DNA from: Oscillospiraceae bacterium
GTDB taxonomy: Bacteria > Bacillota > Clostridia > Oscillospirales > Ruminococcaceae
Direction of reading: 5' to 3'
Assembly (NCBI GenBank): GCA_017533485.1
Contig: JAFXIC010000041.1
Coordinates: forward strand, 1-59,896
DNA length: 59,896 bases
Below are positions 24,735 through 33,953 of this stretch, one piece after another. Position numbers and translations under genes: made by a program. The notes below the pieces were generated by a model, which did no database searches, was not told the DNA's origin, and saw nothing but the letters and a program-made list of their open reading frames with translations. Positions within the stretch are counted from its first letter, which is position 1, and each line of letters opens with the position of its first letter.

Positions 24735-26423
24735 TTAAGAATCGGAAATGTCGGTTTTGATGAGCGTATCATTGATTTTCTCGACGAGAGAAACAATATT
24801 GTCGATCGAATCGTGAATCATACCGGAGTGCTCATTCGTAATTCCGACATTATCATCCAGTGCGCTGAATGCAGAGATCGTGGTTTCGAGGATGCTGATG
24901 AGCTGAGAAACACTGCTCTGATCCATCGTCGGATTATTGGAACAGAATACGACAATATTTTCGAGCAGCTCCTTGACGACTGCGGCACGCTCACTGGTTG
25001 CGGCGGTAGATTTTCCGATGGTGGTCATGCTGTCGGTAATTTTCGCGATATCATCCTTGAGCTGATCGGAGAGATCGAGACATTCTGTGGTGATATCGGT
25101 GAGCCGGAGATGTTGTTTTGTGAGGAGGGAATGGCGTTCATTGAGGATTGTTTTCGCGTGGATGATGCAGTTATCGGGTGTATTCAGTCCGCGGTAGATT
25201 GCGGTTGCCATATCGCGGCAGGTCTTATATCCGCAGGCGCGGCAGTCATAACATCGTTTTTCCTCGGCACCCATGCCCATTTCCTCATAAATCCGCTGGA
25301 GCTGAGCAGCGCTGGGTGACGGGGAGGGCATCGTCGGCTTATAGTTACGGAGGAAGTCCACAACCCGCAGCTCTTCGTCAAATTTTTTGAATAGTCTGTC
25401 CTCGCCGCGTCCCATCATACCGGTCATCTTCCGGCGGCTTTTTGCAGCAGTTTCGATGCCGCGCATGGTTGCCATAATATCGAACGCACTCTGTGCACTT
25501 CCGGTTGCGGGGCCCATGTTGCAGCCGTGTTCACAGGAGAGGACGTCAAAAACCTGGGGATGTTTATTCTCCGGCATTTTCGCATACATTTTAATTTCGG
25601 AGAAGACTCTCCGGACGCCGTCGGAGCTTGCGATATTGAGGTCGGGCTGATGCGTCCAGAGATTATCGCGCAGTCCGCCCGGACGAGAAAAGATGGAACC
25701 GAGCTGACCCTGCGGTTCATCAAATTTATATTCAAAGGAATCATCCGGATCGACGGCAATATTGATGCCGTTGCGCTTGAAATATTCCATGAGCTTCTGG
25801 ATGGTGATGCTGTAATCAATCAGTTCGGTGGCTTCGGCTTCCTGTTTCATGGCGATACAGGGAGAGATCACCGCAATGGGATTGGTTCTTCGGAGATATT
25901 TTTTGACATAGATTGCGGCACATCCGGCAGGGCTCTGGATGGGGGAGAGGTTCTGTACAAGCTTCGGCTGATAGATTTCGATGTATTTGACGACAGCCGC
26001 GCACTGCTGGGTAATGACATTGCCCATATTTCCCTGATCTATCGTGCGGAGATGCGCCCAGGTACAGATATCTGCACCGAAAGAAACGTCGAGGATGACG
26101 CATCCTTTTTCGCGAAACCAGTCGAGTACGCCGCGCCATTTGTTCGGGAGCGCAGTCTGGAGTGCAGGGGATGCAAGGATTGTGACCTTTTCCTTCGCCA
26201 TCTGTGCGATACATTCCTCGGTGTCGTCGATATAGTCTCTTGCGCCGTGGTTGCAGCTCTTGATGCACTGACCGCAGGCGATACATTTATCGGGGTTAAT
26301 CATGGTGGTATATCTGCCGTTATCGAGTTGTTTGGTAAGGTTTGCTTCCGGTGACGGACAGCTTCGGATACAGGCATTGCATCCGATACATTTTTCAGGC
26401 TTTACAATAATAATTTCATTCAT
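24735..26423 (-). CDS. Ferredoxin / hydrogenase-like / [4Fe-4S] protein with chemoreceptor-like tail
   Basis: The 562-residue soluble protein starts with two [4Fe-4S] ferredoxin motifs (Cys12/15/18/22 and Cys47/50/53/57). An [FeFe]-hydrogenase large-subunit-like domain follows (about 75-330). Of the H-cluster motifs, L2 is ISPCIAMK (Cys189) and L3 is LSCEHGCNMG (Cys297, Cys301). The usual L1 TSCCP reads LSPIQSP, so an H-cluster Cys is absent and a sensory role is likelier than catalysis. A further Fe-S domain (Cys391, 394, 397, 402, 419) precedes a helical tail (440-562) with the heptad look of methyl-accepting chemoreceptors. It is co-transcribed behind the coiled-coil gene, with a 40-base gap. 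Confidence 0.82.
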   Translation of the reverse strand: MNEIIIVKPEKCIGCNACIRSCPSPEANLTKQLDNGRYTTMINPDKCIACGQCIKSCNHGARDYIDDTEECIAQMAKEKVTILASPALQTALPNKWRGVLDWFREKGCVILDVSFGADICTWAHLRTIDQGNMGNVITQQCAAVVKYIEIYQPKLVQNLSPIQSPAGCAAIYVKKYLRRTNPIAVISPCIAMKQEAEATELIDYSITIQKLMEYFKRNGINIAVDPDDSFEYKFDEPQGQLGSIFSRPGGLRDNLWTHQPDLNIASSDGVRRVFSEIKMYAKMPENKHPQVFDVLSCEHGCNMGPATGSAQSAFDIMATMRGIETAAKSRRKMTGMMGRGEDRLFKKFDEELRVVDFLRNYKPTMPSPSPSAAQLQRIYEEMGMGAEEKRCYDCRACGYKTCRDMATAIYRGLNTPDNCIIHAKTILNERHSLLTKQHLRLTDITTECLDLSDQLKDDIAKITDSMTTIGKSTAATSERAAVVKELLENIVVFCSNNPTMDQSSVSQLISILETTISAFSALDDNVGITNEHSGMIHDSIDNIVSLVEKINDTLIKTDISDS

Positions 26424-26463
26424 AATATCAGAACACTCCTTGTAGCAGCGGGTTCATGCATTT

Positions 26464-27531
26464 TCATTTCTTTATTTCAGGTTTTCCGATGGCATTGGCT
26501 TTTGCGGTGAGTGCGGCAAGGTCAATCCCACCGCTTTTCTTTTCCGGTTCCGAAGGTTTTGCATCTTCTGACTCGGCATCGGATTTCGGCTGTTGTTTGC
26601 TTCCGAGCGCATTTGCCATCTGCATCAGCTTATCCAGTTCCTGTTGTTTCTTATGTTTTTCCTCGGAATCGGACGCCGCCTCACGCCGTTTCTGCGAAAG
26701 GGGCTGGGGCGGAGCAGGAAGCTCCGGTTCATAGTGTTTCGGTTCACGGAATACGGGTACGCCGCCTTCCGTGAGGGTCTGCCTTGTTTTGGCGAGCAGC
26801 CGTTCGGTCTGATTGAGGCGTTCCATACCGCCGTGATGGAAGGAGCTGAGGATATTCTGCATGGTATTGATTTCGTCTTTCAGCGCATTGACATCATTCA
26901 GGACAGCGGCTCTGAGATTATTGGATGCAGCACCCATCTGTTCGGCTTTATTCTGTGCGTCCGCGATAATCGTTTTCGCAGATTTATTGGCTTCGAAGAT
27001 AATCTGTTCGGCATCGGAATTGGCTTCTTCGACAATCGAGACCGCAAGCTTCTTTGCATTTTCTTCGAGCGCGGCACATTTTTCCTTCGAGGATTCTTCG
27101 AGCATTTTCGAAGATTTCTGCGCTTCGATAAAGACATTGCTGAGCGCGACGGCTTCATTTTCCGTCTGAAGTGCGCGAAGCTTTGTTTCGGTATCCTTCA
27201 AGGTGTTTTCGAGCTCAGCGAGTGTTTTCCTGAGGTTTTTGATTTCGAGTACATAGTTACGGTTTTCTTCCTCGGAGGCTTTGAGCTTAGTGGTGAGGGT
27301 ATCGTTCTGAACCTGTGCCTGCGTCAGTCTGGCACGTTCTGCCGAGAGAATGGTTTCATGCGCTTTTTCCTCGTCGGTACCTTTTTTATAGGCATCGAGG
27401 AGCGCTCTGGATTCTGTCAGCTTATTGCTCAGGTCATGTACTTGTGTATTGAGATGTTCGAGTTTCTGGATGACGCTTGTTTTCTCATATCCGCCGAAAG
27501 TGACGGTTTTGATGAATCTAGCTTCCGCCAT
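26464..27531 (-). CDS. DivIVA-like coiled-coil protein
   Basis: In this 355-residue protein the N-terminal segment (FGGYEKTSVIQKLEHLN) resembles the DivIVA membrane-binding start. A long coiled coil follows (about residues 25-235, regular heptads, with an Ala/Glu/Lys-rich stretch 140-205), then a Pro/Glu/Lys-rich disordered tail. No enzyme motif is present. Proteins of this kind mark poles or septa and recruit partners. AAAGGAGG lies before the ATG. The downstream gene encodes the Fe-S sensor-like protein, so this one may position that sensor in the cell. Confidence 0.72.
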   Translation of the reverse strand: MAEARFIKTVTFGGYEKTSVIQKLEHLNTQVHDLSNKLTESRALLDAYKKGTDEEKAHETILSAERARLTQAQVQNDTLTTKLKASEEENRNYVLEIKNLRKTLAELENTLKDTETKLRALQTENEAVALSNVFIEAQKSSKMLEESSKEKCAALEENAKKLAVSIVEEANSDAEQIIFEANKSAKTIIADAQNKAEQMGAASNNLRAAVLNDVNALKDEINTMQNILSSFHHGGMERLNQTERLLAKTRQTLTEGGVPVFREPKHYEPELPAPPQPLSQKRREAASDSEEKHKKQQELDKLMQMANALGSKQQPKSDAESEDAKPSEPEKKSGGIDLAALTAKANAIGKPEIKK

Positions 27532-27635
27532 ATTTGACCTCCTTTACGCCGCGGCGGGCGATGCTGATTGGGCTGATGCAAGCATTTTCCCGAATGGGGA
27601 TCAGACACCCATAAGTAAATGTTTACATATTAATT

Positions 27636-27664
27636 ATTATACCGCAATCCCAAAAGATAGTCAA
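27636..27664 (-). promoter_or_regulatory. Promoter of the coiled-coil / Fe-S operon
   Basis: On the minus strand, TTGACT (27659-27664) and TATAAT (27636-27641) are spaced by 17 bases. The leader to the start codon is about 100 bases and GC-rich near its end. Confidence 0.78.
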
Positions 27665-27901
27665 TATAAAAAATGCACAAATTACGAAGTGATTTTATAG
27701 AAAATATCCAAAAGAAAAAGATAAAACTTAAAAATGTTTAAAATTTCTGGGGATAAAAACGGAAATGTTCGCCCGGCGCATATCGGTAAAATCGAAAATT
27801 CATTTGCAATATAATTAGAAATTTTTTTGGATTGAGAGGAAAACTGTGCACATCAACAAAAGCCTGCTGGAAAGTTTGTGAATTATTTTTTTTAAAAGAA
27901 C
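27665..27901. other. AT-rich divergent intergenic region
   Basis: Very A/T-rich spacer between two divergent promoters. I see no gene and no conserved RNA motif. Confidence 0.4.
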
Positions 27902-27930
27902 TTGACACCGTTTCGGATTGGTGTTAGAAT
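27902..27930 (+). promoter_or_regulatory. Promoter of the secreted-protein gene
   Basis: TTGACA (27902-27907) and TAGAAT (27925-27930) are separated by 17 bases, and AAAGGAGG precedes the start codon downstream. Confidence 0.75.
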
Positions 27931-27993
27931 ATATATAGCGAATGTCCACAAAAAAAATAAAAAGCTGCAAAAATTTAAAGGAGGTTGTACTAA

Positions 27994-29268
27994 ATGAAGA
28001 GAAACAAAAAGATGGTAATCGCGATGCTGGCGCTCGCGATTGCTGCCGGATCAGGTGCTGTCCCGATGACGGTCAGTGCGGCGAATGCAACCGGCGTGGT
28101 TTCCGAAGCACTCGGCGGCTATACATATTCTGTTGCCGGCGACACCTTCGATTTCTATGACCACGACAATCGCATCACAATCCTCGGCGGTGTGCTCAAA
28201 GGCGGAAAGGATATCTCCTACTATGGTCTGAACGATGACGGAGATCTCGCGACTGTCTATTTCAACACACAGGCAGACGAGGGCAAGGGTGTCGTTATTA
28301 CAAACGATACGATGACTTATATCACGTATGCCGGCGGTGCGATGACCGAAATACAGCGTGATATCGGAACCATCGAGCTGTTTGGCTTTGATATGAGCCT
28401 TGCCGACAGCTCTATGGAAGGCATGATGAAGGTCTTTAATGCAAGCCTCGGCAGCTTTGTACAAGCTTATGCCGGAACCTTGATGGACTACTCATCCCTC
28501 AGCTCCACCGGCAATCATACCGGTGCTGTTGAATATGTCAAAGGCTCGAAAACAACCCTGTCGCTGATGGACGATAATTTTATCACCAATCTTGACGGCG
28601 ACGCTGATGAAGCATTCCTCGCGAATGAATGGGGCATTTACAGCGGCTACCAGATCGTGGACGATGTGGATTATAACTCCTTCTGCTTCTTCGGCACGAA
28701 CAACGATATCTATTATTATGGCTATGCAAAGACCGAGAGCGGCTATCAGGTTCTGACCATGAAGGGTACTGTTTCGGATGTCAGCGACAGAGAAAAGACT
28801 GTTCAGCTCGTTCCCGTCGATATGACCAAGACCTCCGACGACGCTTCCCAGTATATCACCAAAATGGCAAGCTGTCTGATGGGTGCACAGGGTCATACCA
28901 GCCTCAATCTCGATACGCTGGAGCTCAAAGCCCACGAGGGCGGAAAGCATCATAAGAATGCCAGAATCGAAGTATCTACCTCGACAGCATCCGGTGTGCT
29001 CGCTTATGACGCAGAAACCGATTCCTATGTCGGAACAATCGCGGATGAAAACGGCAATACCGAAGCGCTCAGCATTCAGATCAAGAAGAATACGTTTGTT
29101 GTAAATGCACAGACCACCGGCGTATTTACGATCGCAAAGAAGGGCTGCAAGGGTTCTCTGGCTGCTGCAAATCCGGCAGTACAAAAGTCTGAAAAGCCTG
29201 AAAAGCCTGAAAAACCGGTAAAGCCCGGAAAGCCTGCTGAAAAGCCCGGTAAGCCCGGCAAGAAATAA
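27994..29268 (+). CDS. Secreted protein of unknown function with KPEKP/KPGKP tail
   Basis: The 424-residue protein has a clear signal peptide (residues 1-30, cleavage near VSA-AN), a beta-rich body rich in Asp, Gly and Tyr, and a C-terminal lysine/proline tail of repeated KPEKP and KPGKP units (about 392-424). Such basic tails often bind the anionic cell wall. I see no catalytic motif, sortase signal or dockerin. It is monocistronic with a strong promoter and a ribosome site, so it may be abundant. Function is unknown. Confidence 0.75.
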   Translation: MKRNKKMVIAMLALAIAAGSGAVPMTVSAANATGVVSEALGGYTYSVAGDTFDFYDHDNRITILGGVLKGGKDISYYGLNDDGDLATVYFNTQADEGKGVVITNDTMTYITYAGGAMTEIQRDIGTIELFGFDMSLADSSMEGMMKVFNASLGSFVQAYAGTLMDYSSLSSTGNHTGAVEYVKGSKTTLSLMDDNFITNLDGDADEAFLANEWGIYSGYQIVDDVDYNSFCFFGTNNDIYYYGYAKTESGYQVLTMKGTVSDVSDREKTVQLVPVDMTKTSDDASQYITKMASCLMGAQGHTSLNLDTLELKAHEGGKHHKNARIEVSTSTASGVLAYDAETDSYVGTIADENGNTEALSIQIKKNTFVVNAQTTGVFTIAKKGCKGSLAAANPAVQKSEKPEKPEKPVKPGKPAEKPGKPGKK

Positions 29269-29276
29269 GTAAATTC

Positions 29277-29307
29277 CGGATGCGGAGCGAACGCAGCTCC
29301 GCATCCG
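29277..29307 (+). terminator. Hairpin after the secreted-protein gene
   Basis: CGGATGCGGAGC (29277-29288) pairs with GCTCCGCATCCG (29296-29307), a 12-bp perfect stem, but no T tract follows. It is a terminator or a 3'-end stabiliser. Confidence 0.55.
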
Positions 29308-29414
29308 ATATCCTTACGGATGAAACTGTTTCTCTATCTACATCTATCTGTGATTGTTGCTTTTTATGATACAGCATACCTGCTAAAATCTAAATAAGAG
29401 AGGAATTATTGAAT

Positions 29415-30674
29415 ATGGCATTATTGGATCGTATATTTAAGAAAACTGAGGATGGAAAGAAAATCGAAGGTTATAGTCCGAGAATGTATCTCCAGATGAA
29501 GATCGTGTATGTTCTCCTTTCTATCCTGAATATCATCGTTGTACTGGTTTCGTTCTATAAGCTCGGCTGGGCAATGTATAATGCACAGCTTTCGTTCGGT
29601 GCGATTGCACGCGCGGACGAGAAGCTCTTACAGTCAAATACTGCCGTTATGGTCATGCTCTCCGATACCGAACAGATGCCCGCACAGATTGAAAAGCTGG
29701 AAGGTCTGTTCCGTGAAATGGACGAAGCCGTTGTGGATTTCAATGCAATCGGCTCGGTTGACGAAGGCGTGAAAGAACGCTTCGATCAGTCGATGGAGGC
29801 TGTCGGAAAGTATCGTACCGGTCTCCAGCTCTGCCAGCAGCAGTATGAAACGGCTGTGGGCAACGCAGAAAAGCTCGAAAATTTTGAAACCAATATTCTC
29901 GCACTCTATCATTCGGATGTTGAACCGCTGATGAACGAAGCGACAAAGCTGATGAGCGAAACGATGGATTATCAGAAACAGAGTGCGATCGACACATTCT
30001 TCGAGAAGGCACGCTCTGTGCTGATCGTTCTGGCGCTGATGATTCTGATTCTTGCGGTCGGCGTGATTGCAATTACCATGATGGATCGTGCGGCAAAGCG
30101 TGCGGCAATCGAATTGCAGAAGCGCGCACAGGAAATCGAGGAAACCTCCAAGAAGCTCTTCCAGTCCAGAAATAAGACGAAGGCGATGGCGTTTACGAAT
30201 GTGCTGACGGGACTGAAAAACCGCTATGCACTCGAAGAAGATCTCGGAAGCCGACTGGAATCCGAAAGCTTTAATATCGCAAACTTCGACTTTGATGGAT
30301 TCCGTAACTTCAATGAAGTATATGGCCGTGATTTCGGTGATGAATTCCTGTCTACGATCGCGGAACAGCTGAAAGCACAGTTCTCTGAGATTGCCGAAAT
30401 CTATAATATCACAAGCGATGAGTTTACGTTCGTGTTCCAGCCGAGCGTCACCGGTAATCAGGTGATGGGCATGGCACAGCGTATCGCAGAAGTGATGTCT
30501 GCAAGCTATACGGTATATAATGTTACCGTCCAGCTGACCGTTTCCGGATGTGCATACCGTTATGCGGCAGGCGAATGTCTGAGTCTGAACTCGCTGCTGA
30601 GTAAGATGGACGGCGTGATGCATACCGTGAAGAATAACGGCGGCAATGCAGTCCTCGAAGTCAATCGAATCTGA
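29415..30674 (+). CDS. Membrane sensor with degenerate GGDEF domain
   Basis: The 419-residue protein has two membrane helices (about 30-52 and 195-220) that flank an extracellular helical-bundle sensor (about 55-190), a short coiled linker and a C-terminal GGDEF-fold domain (about 255-419). LTGLKNRYALEEDL and FDFDGFRNFNEVYG match the family, but the active-site loop reads ITSDEF instead of GG(D/E)EF, so cyclic-di-GMP synthesis is doubtful. It may bind GTP or act as a protein-protein relay. The start is ATG at 29415; TTG at 29409 is nearly as good with the AGAGAGG site. Confidence 0.8.
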   Translation: MALLDRIFKKTEDGKKIEGYSPRMYLQMKIVYVLLSILNIIVVLVSFYKLGWAMYNAQLSFGAIARADEKLLQSNTAVMVMLSDTEQMPAQIEKLEGLFREMDEAVVDFNAIGSVDEGVKERFDQSMEAVGKYRTGLQLCQQQYETAVGNAEKLENFETNILALYHSDVEPLMNEATKLMSETMDYQKQSAIDTFFEKARSVLIVLALMILILAVGVIAITMMDRAAKRAAIELQKRAQEIEETSKKLFQSRNKTKAMAFTNVLTGLKNRYALEEDLGSRLESESFNIANFDFDGFRNFNEVYGRDFGDEFLSTIAEQLKAQFSEIAEIYNITSDEFTFVFQPSVTGNQVMGMAQRIAEVMSASYTVYNVTVQLTVSGCAYRYAAGECLSLNSLLSKMDGVMHTVKNNGGNAVLEVNRI

Positions 30675-30699
30675 CCTGAATCATAAAATCCCCCTGTTT

Positions 30700-30734
30700 G
30701 CAGCCTCCGACTTTGTTCGGGGGCTGCTTTTTTC
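30700..30734 (+). terminator. Terminator after the GGDEF-like gene
   Basis: GCAGCCTCCGA (30700-30710) pairs with TTCGGGGGCTGC (30716-30727), followed by TTTTTT. Confidence 0.9.
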
Positions 30735-30801
30735 AGTAGAAAGTGTCCGGAAACCGAGAATTTTTTTCGGAATACAGACTCGTTTTTTTCGGTGGGGGTA
30801 C

Positions 30802-30830
30802 TTGACGAATGCGGGATTTTGTAGTACAAT
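30802..30830 (+). promoter_or_regulatory. Promoter of pduL
   Basis: TTGACG (30802-30807) and TACAAT (30825-30830) are separated by 17 bases. Confidence 0.72.
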
Positions 30831-30908
30831 AATAGAGGTTATAGACGTATGCCTATACTGGCCCATTGTAAGATGGTGAAAATATCATAATCTCGGAGGT
30901 ATTCCAAA

Positions 30909-31484
30909 ATGAACTTTATCGTTGAAACTTCTGCGCGTCACGTTCATGTGACTGCCGAAACACTCGCTGTGCTGTTTGGTGAAGGTCATGCCCTGACCAA
31001 CAAGAAAGATCTCTCCCAGCCCGGTCAGTTCGCTTGTGAAGAGCGTATTGACGTTGTCGGCCCGAAGAATACACTGAAGAATGTCTCGATTCTGGGACCG
31101 GTTCGCCCCGCAGATCAGGTCGAGCTTTCCGCAACCGATGCCCGTTCGATCGGCATCGCAGCACCGATTCGTGAGTCCGGCGATACCGCAGGTTCTCCCG
31201 GCTGCAAGCTGGTCGGCCCGTGCGGCGAAGTCGAAATCAGCGAGGGCGTAATCGTTGCAAAGCGTCATATCCACATGACGCCCGCAGACGCAGAGGCACT
31301 CGGCGTCGAGGATAAGCAGATCGTCTGGGTCAAGATTGATACCGACGGCAGAAAAGCAGTTCTGGGTGATGTTGTGGTTCGTGTATCCGATAAGTTCAAG
31401 CTTGCGATGCATATCGACACCGACGAGTCCAACGCTGTTTCCTGTGCACGCGACCAGATGGGCGAAATCATTGAAATTGGCTGA
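30909..31484 (+). CDS. pduL: PduL-type phosphate acyltransferase
   Basis: The 191-residue enzyme interconverts acyl-CoA and acyl phosphate, here probably acetyl-CoA and acetyl phosphate in fermentation. The two PduL zinc-site motifs are visible, SARHVHVT (residues 8-15) and AKRHIHMT (about 117-124). Many Oscillospiraceae use PduL in place of the unrelated Pta/EutD enzyme. No microcompartment genes or N-terminal encapsulation peptide are present, so it should be cytosolic. CGGAGG precedes the ATG, and the gene has its own promoter and terminator. Confidence 0.88.
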   Translation: MNFIVETSARHVHVTAETLAVLFGEGHALTNKKDLSQPGQFACEERIDVVGPKNTLKNVSILGPVRPADQVELSATDARSIGIAAPIRESGDTAGSPGCKLVGPCGEVEISEGVIVAKRHIHMTPADAEALGVEDKQIVWVKIDTDGRKAVLGDVVVRVSDKFKLAMHIDTDESNAVSCARDQMGEIIEIG

Positions 31485-31510
31485 TTGATAAGATTGATAA
31501 TGCTCTAAAA

Positions 31511-31550
31511 CGGCACTTTCCGTCCATGGGCGGAAGGTGCCTTTTATTTA
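31511..31550 (+). terminator. Terminator of pduL
   Basis: GGCACTTTCCGTCC (31512-31525) pairs with GGGCGGAAGGTGCC (31528-31541), followed by TTTTATTTA. Confidence 0.9.
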
Positions 31551-31578
31551 TAAAACACTATGAAAGCGAGGTTGTTCT

Positions 31579-33054
31579 ATGGAACATGAAGCACGCGGAT
31601 CGCTGCTTGCCGTCCGGAATCTCACAATGCTTGTGGATTTTTATGAGCTGACAATGGCAAACGGCTATCTCGAAAACGGACTGACCGATACATTAACCTG
31701 TTTTGACCTCTTTTTCCGAAGAGTCCCCGATCAGGGCGGTCTTGCTATTTTTGCAGGTCTGGAACAGGTGGTTGAATTCCTGCGGAATCTGCGGTTTACC
31801 GATGAGGACCTGGAGTATCTGCGCGAGAAGAATCTGTTTTCAGAAAAATTCCTCGCTTATCTTGCGGATTTCCGCTTTGCCTGTGATGTATGGGCAATCC
31901 CCGAGGGTACGCCGATCTTTCCGCAGGAACCGCTGATTACGGTCCGCGGCCCTGCGATTCAGGCGCAGTTTATTGAAACCATGCTGCTGCTGACAGTCAA
32001 TCACCAGAGTCTGATTGCGACAAAAGCAAGCAGAATCGTTCGTGCCGCAGAAGGAAAACCTGTGATGGAATTCGGTTCGCGCCGTGCACAGGGCAGCGAT
32101 GGTGCGCTGTATGGTGCGAGAGCGGCATATATCGCCGGCTGTGCCGGAACCGCCTGTGCCATTACAGACCGTGAATTCGGCGTGCCGGCACTCGGTACGA
32201 TGGCGCATAGCTGGGTACAGATGTTCCCGACCGAGCTGGAAGCGTTCCGGGCATATGCGAAGGTGTATCCCGATGCGTGCACCTTGCTGGTCGATACGTA
32301 TCATGTGCTGAAATCGGGTGTGCCGAATGCGATTACCGTATTTCAGGAACTGAAGGCTGCGGGTCATACGCCGCAGGGTATCCGCATCGACAGCGGTGAT
32401 ATTGCATATTTATCGAAGAAAGCCCGTATTATGTTGGATGAAGCAGGACTTTCGGAGGTGAAGATTGTCGCGTCGAATTCGCTGGATGAATATATTATCC
32501 GCGACCTGCTGGTACAGGGCGCGAAAATCGACAGCTTCGGCGTTGGTGAGCGGCTTGTGACCTCGCGCTCCGAGCCGGTATTCGGCGGTGTCTATAAGCT
32601 TGTTGCGGCAGGTACGCCGGATAATCCCGATGCGCTGATTCCGAAAATCAAGCTTTCGGAGAATGCCGTTAAGATCACCAACCCCGGCTTCAAAACACCA
32701 TGGCGGCTGTTCGATAAGGAAACAGGTATGGCGATTGCCGATGTGATTACGCTGGCGGATGAAGTGATTGATGACAGCAAGCCCTATGTTATTTTCGATC
32801 CCGAGTTTACATATAAACGTAAGAAGCTTGAAAACTTTACCGCAAAGCGTTTGCAGGTTCCGGTGTTCGAAAAGGGCGTTTGTGTGTATGAATGTCCGGA
32901 TATCCAGGAGATTCGTGCGTATTGTGCCGCACAGATGGATACGATCTGGGATGAAGTAAAGCGTTTTGAAAATCCGCACGCATATTATGTGGATTTGTCG
33001 GAGCCGCTCTGGAAGCTCAAGCGCGAGATGCTGGACCGGTATTTCGCGGAATGA
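31579..33054 (+). CDS. pncB: Nicotinate phosphoribosyltransferase
   Basis: The 491-residue enzyme joins nicotinate and PRPP, with ATP, to give nicotinate mononucleotide in NAD salvage. Family marks are DFYELTMANGYLENG (near residue 20), FGSRRAQG (about 168-175), the substrate histidine region MAHSWVQMF, IRIDSGDIAYLSKK and FGVGERLVTS. Length is normal. It overlaps the following HAD gene by four bases (ATGA), so the two are translationally coupled. AAGCGAGG lies upstream of the ATG. Confidence 0.93.
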   Translation: MEHEARGSLLAVRNLTMLVDFYELTMANGYLENGLTDTLTCFDLFFRRVPDQGGLAIFAGLEQVVEFLRNLRFTDEDLEYLREKNLFSEKFLAYLADFRFACDVWAIPEGTPIFPQEPLITVRGPAIQAQFIETMLLLTVNHQSLIATKASRIVRAAEGKPVMEFGSRRAQGSDGALYGARAAYIAGCAGTACAITDREFGVPALGTMAHSWVQMFPTELEAFRAYAKVYPDACTLLVDTYHVLKSGVPNAITVFQELKAAGHTPQGIRIDSGDIAYLSKKARIMLDEAGLSEVKIVASNSLDEYIIRDLLVQGAKIDSFGVGERLVTSRSEPVFGGVYKLVAAGTPDNPDALIPKIKLSENAVKITNPGFKTPWRLFDKETGMAIADVITLADEVIDDSKPYVIFDPEFTYKRKKLENFTAKRLQVPVFEKGVCVYECPDIQEIRAYCAAQMDTIWDEVKRFENPHAYYVDLSEPLWKLKREMLDRYFAE

Positions 33055-33953
33055 GAATCGAGCCGAATTTGGAACTGACTCAAGGACGGTGTGAAACCAA
33101 CCGGATCAGGCGGCTCTATGTCACAGATCTGGACGGAACGCTTCTGAATGCGGACGCGTCGCTTTCTGCACGTTCCGTCTGTATATTAAAGGAATTGCTG
33201 GAGGAGGGGCTTGCGCTGACCGCGGCAACGGCTCGTACCTATTACTCGGTGATTCCGATGCTGAAAGAGCTTCCGATTGCATTGCCGCTGATTCTCCAGA
33301 ACGGTGCATTGCTCTATGATATGGCGCAGCGGAAGATTCTGCACGCAGAGACCATCGCGCCGGATGCATTCCGGACGGTTTGTGCGGCGATGCGTGCCCA
33401 TCATGTGTATGGCTTTGTGTACTGCGCGGAGGAAGGAAAGCTTCGCTGCTGCTATGAAACGATTGCGACAGATTCGATGCGGCAGTTTTATATGGAGCGG
33501 CGGAACCGGTATGAAAAACCGTTTGTACAGACGGAGGATCTATCGGCGCTTGCCTGCTGCAATCCGGTCTATGTGACGATGAATGCACCGAAAGAAGTGC
33601 TCGAACCGCTTGTGGAGCAGCTGCGCGGCGAGAAGAAGCTGACCCTTTCGTATTACAGGGATGTATACCGCGAGGGGATCTGGTATCTCGAAATATCTGC
33701 GGATACCGCCAATAAACAGCATGGAATTGAAATGCTCCGTGCGATGTACGGCTTCGAGGAAGCGGTCGGCTTCGGCGACAATGCCAATGACTTACCGCTG
33801 TTTGCGGCGTGCGAACGGAAAATCGCAGTCGCAAATGCGGCGGATATCCTCAAAGAACAGGCGGATGTCATCATCGGACGCAATACCGAAGACGCTGTTG
33901 CAGAGTATTTACAGCAGGAATGGAGGACGCTATCATGGAAAAAAAGTATATAA
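33051..33953 (+). CDS. HAD-family hydrolase, Cof type
   Basis: The 300-residue phosphatase has HAD motif I DLDGTLL (near residue 25), motif II TAAT, the C2-type cap domain in the middle and motif IV GFGDNANDLP. Cof-type enzymes hydrolyse sugar phosphates, nucleotides or FMN. Coupling to pncB suggests a nucleotide or PRPP-related substrate, which is inference. It overlaps pncB by four bases and the next gene by 19. Confidence 0.87.
   Translation: MRIEPNLELTQGRCETNRIRRLYVTDLDGTLLNADASLSARSVCILKELLEEGLALTAATARTYYSVIPMLKELPIALPLILQNGALLYDMAQRKILHAETIAPDAFRTVCAAMRAHHVYGFVYCAEEGKLRCCYETIATDSMRQFYMERRNRYEKPFVQTEDLSALACCNPVYVTMNAPKEVLEPLVEQLRGEKKLTLSYYRDVYREGIWYLEISADTANKQHGIEMLRAMYGFEEAVGFGDNANDLPLFAACERKIAVANAADILKEQADVIIGRNTEDAVAEYLQQEWRTLSWKKSI

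Noticed and set aside
27532-27635. c-di-GMP or ZTP riboswitch in the leader of the coiled-coil gene
   Set aside because: The leader is GC-rich near its end, but the conserved cores of those riboswitches are not present.
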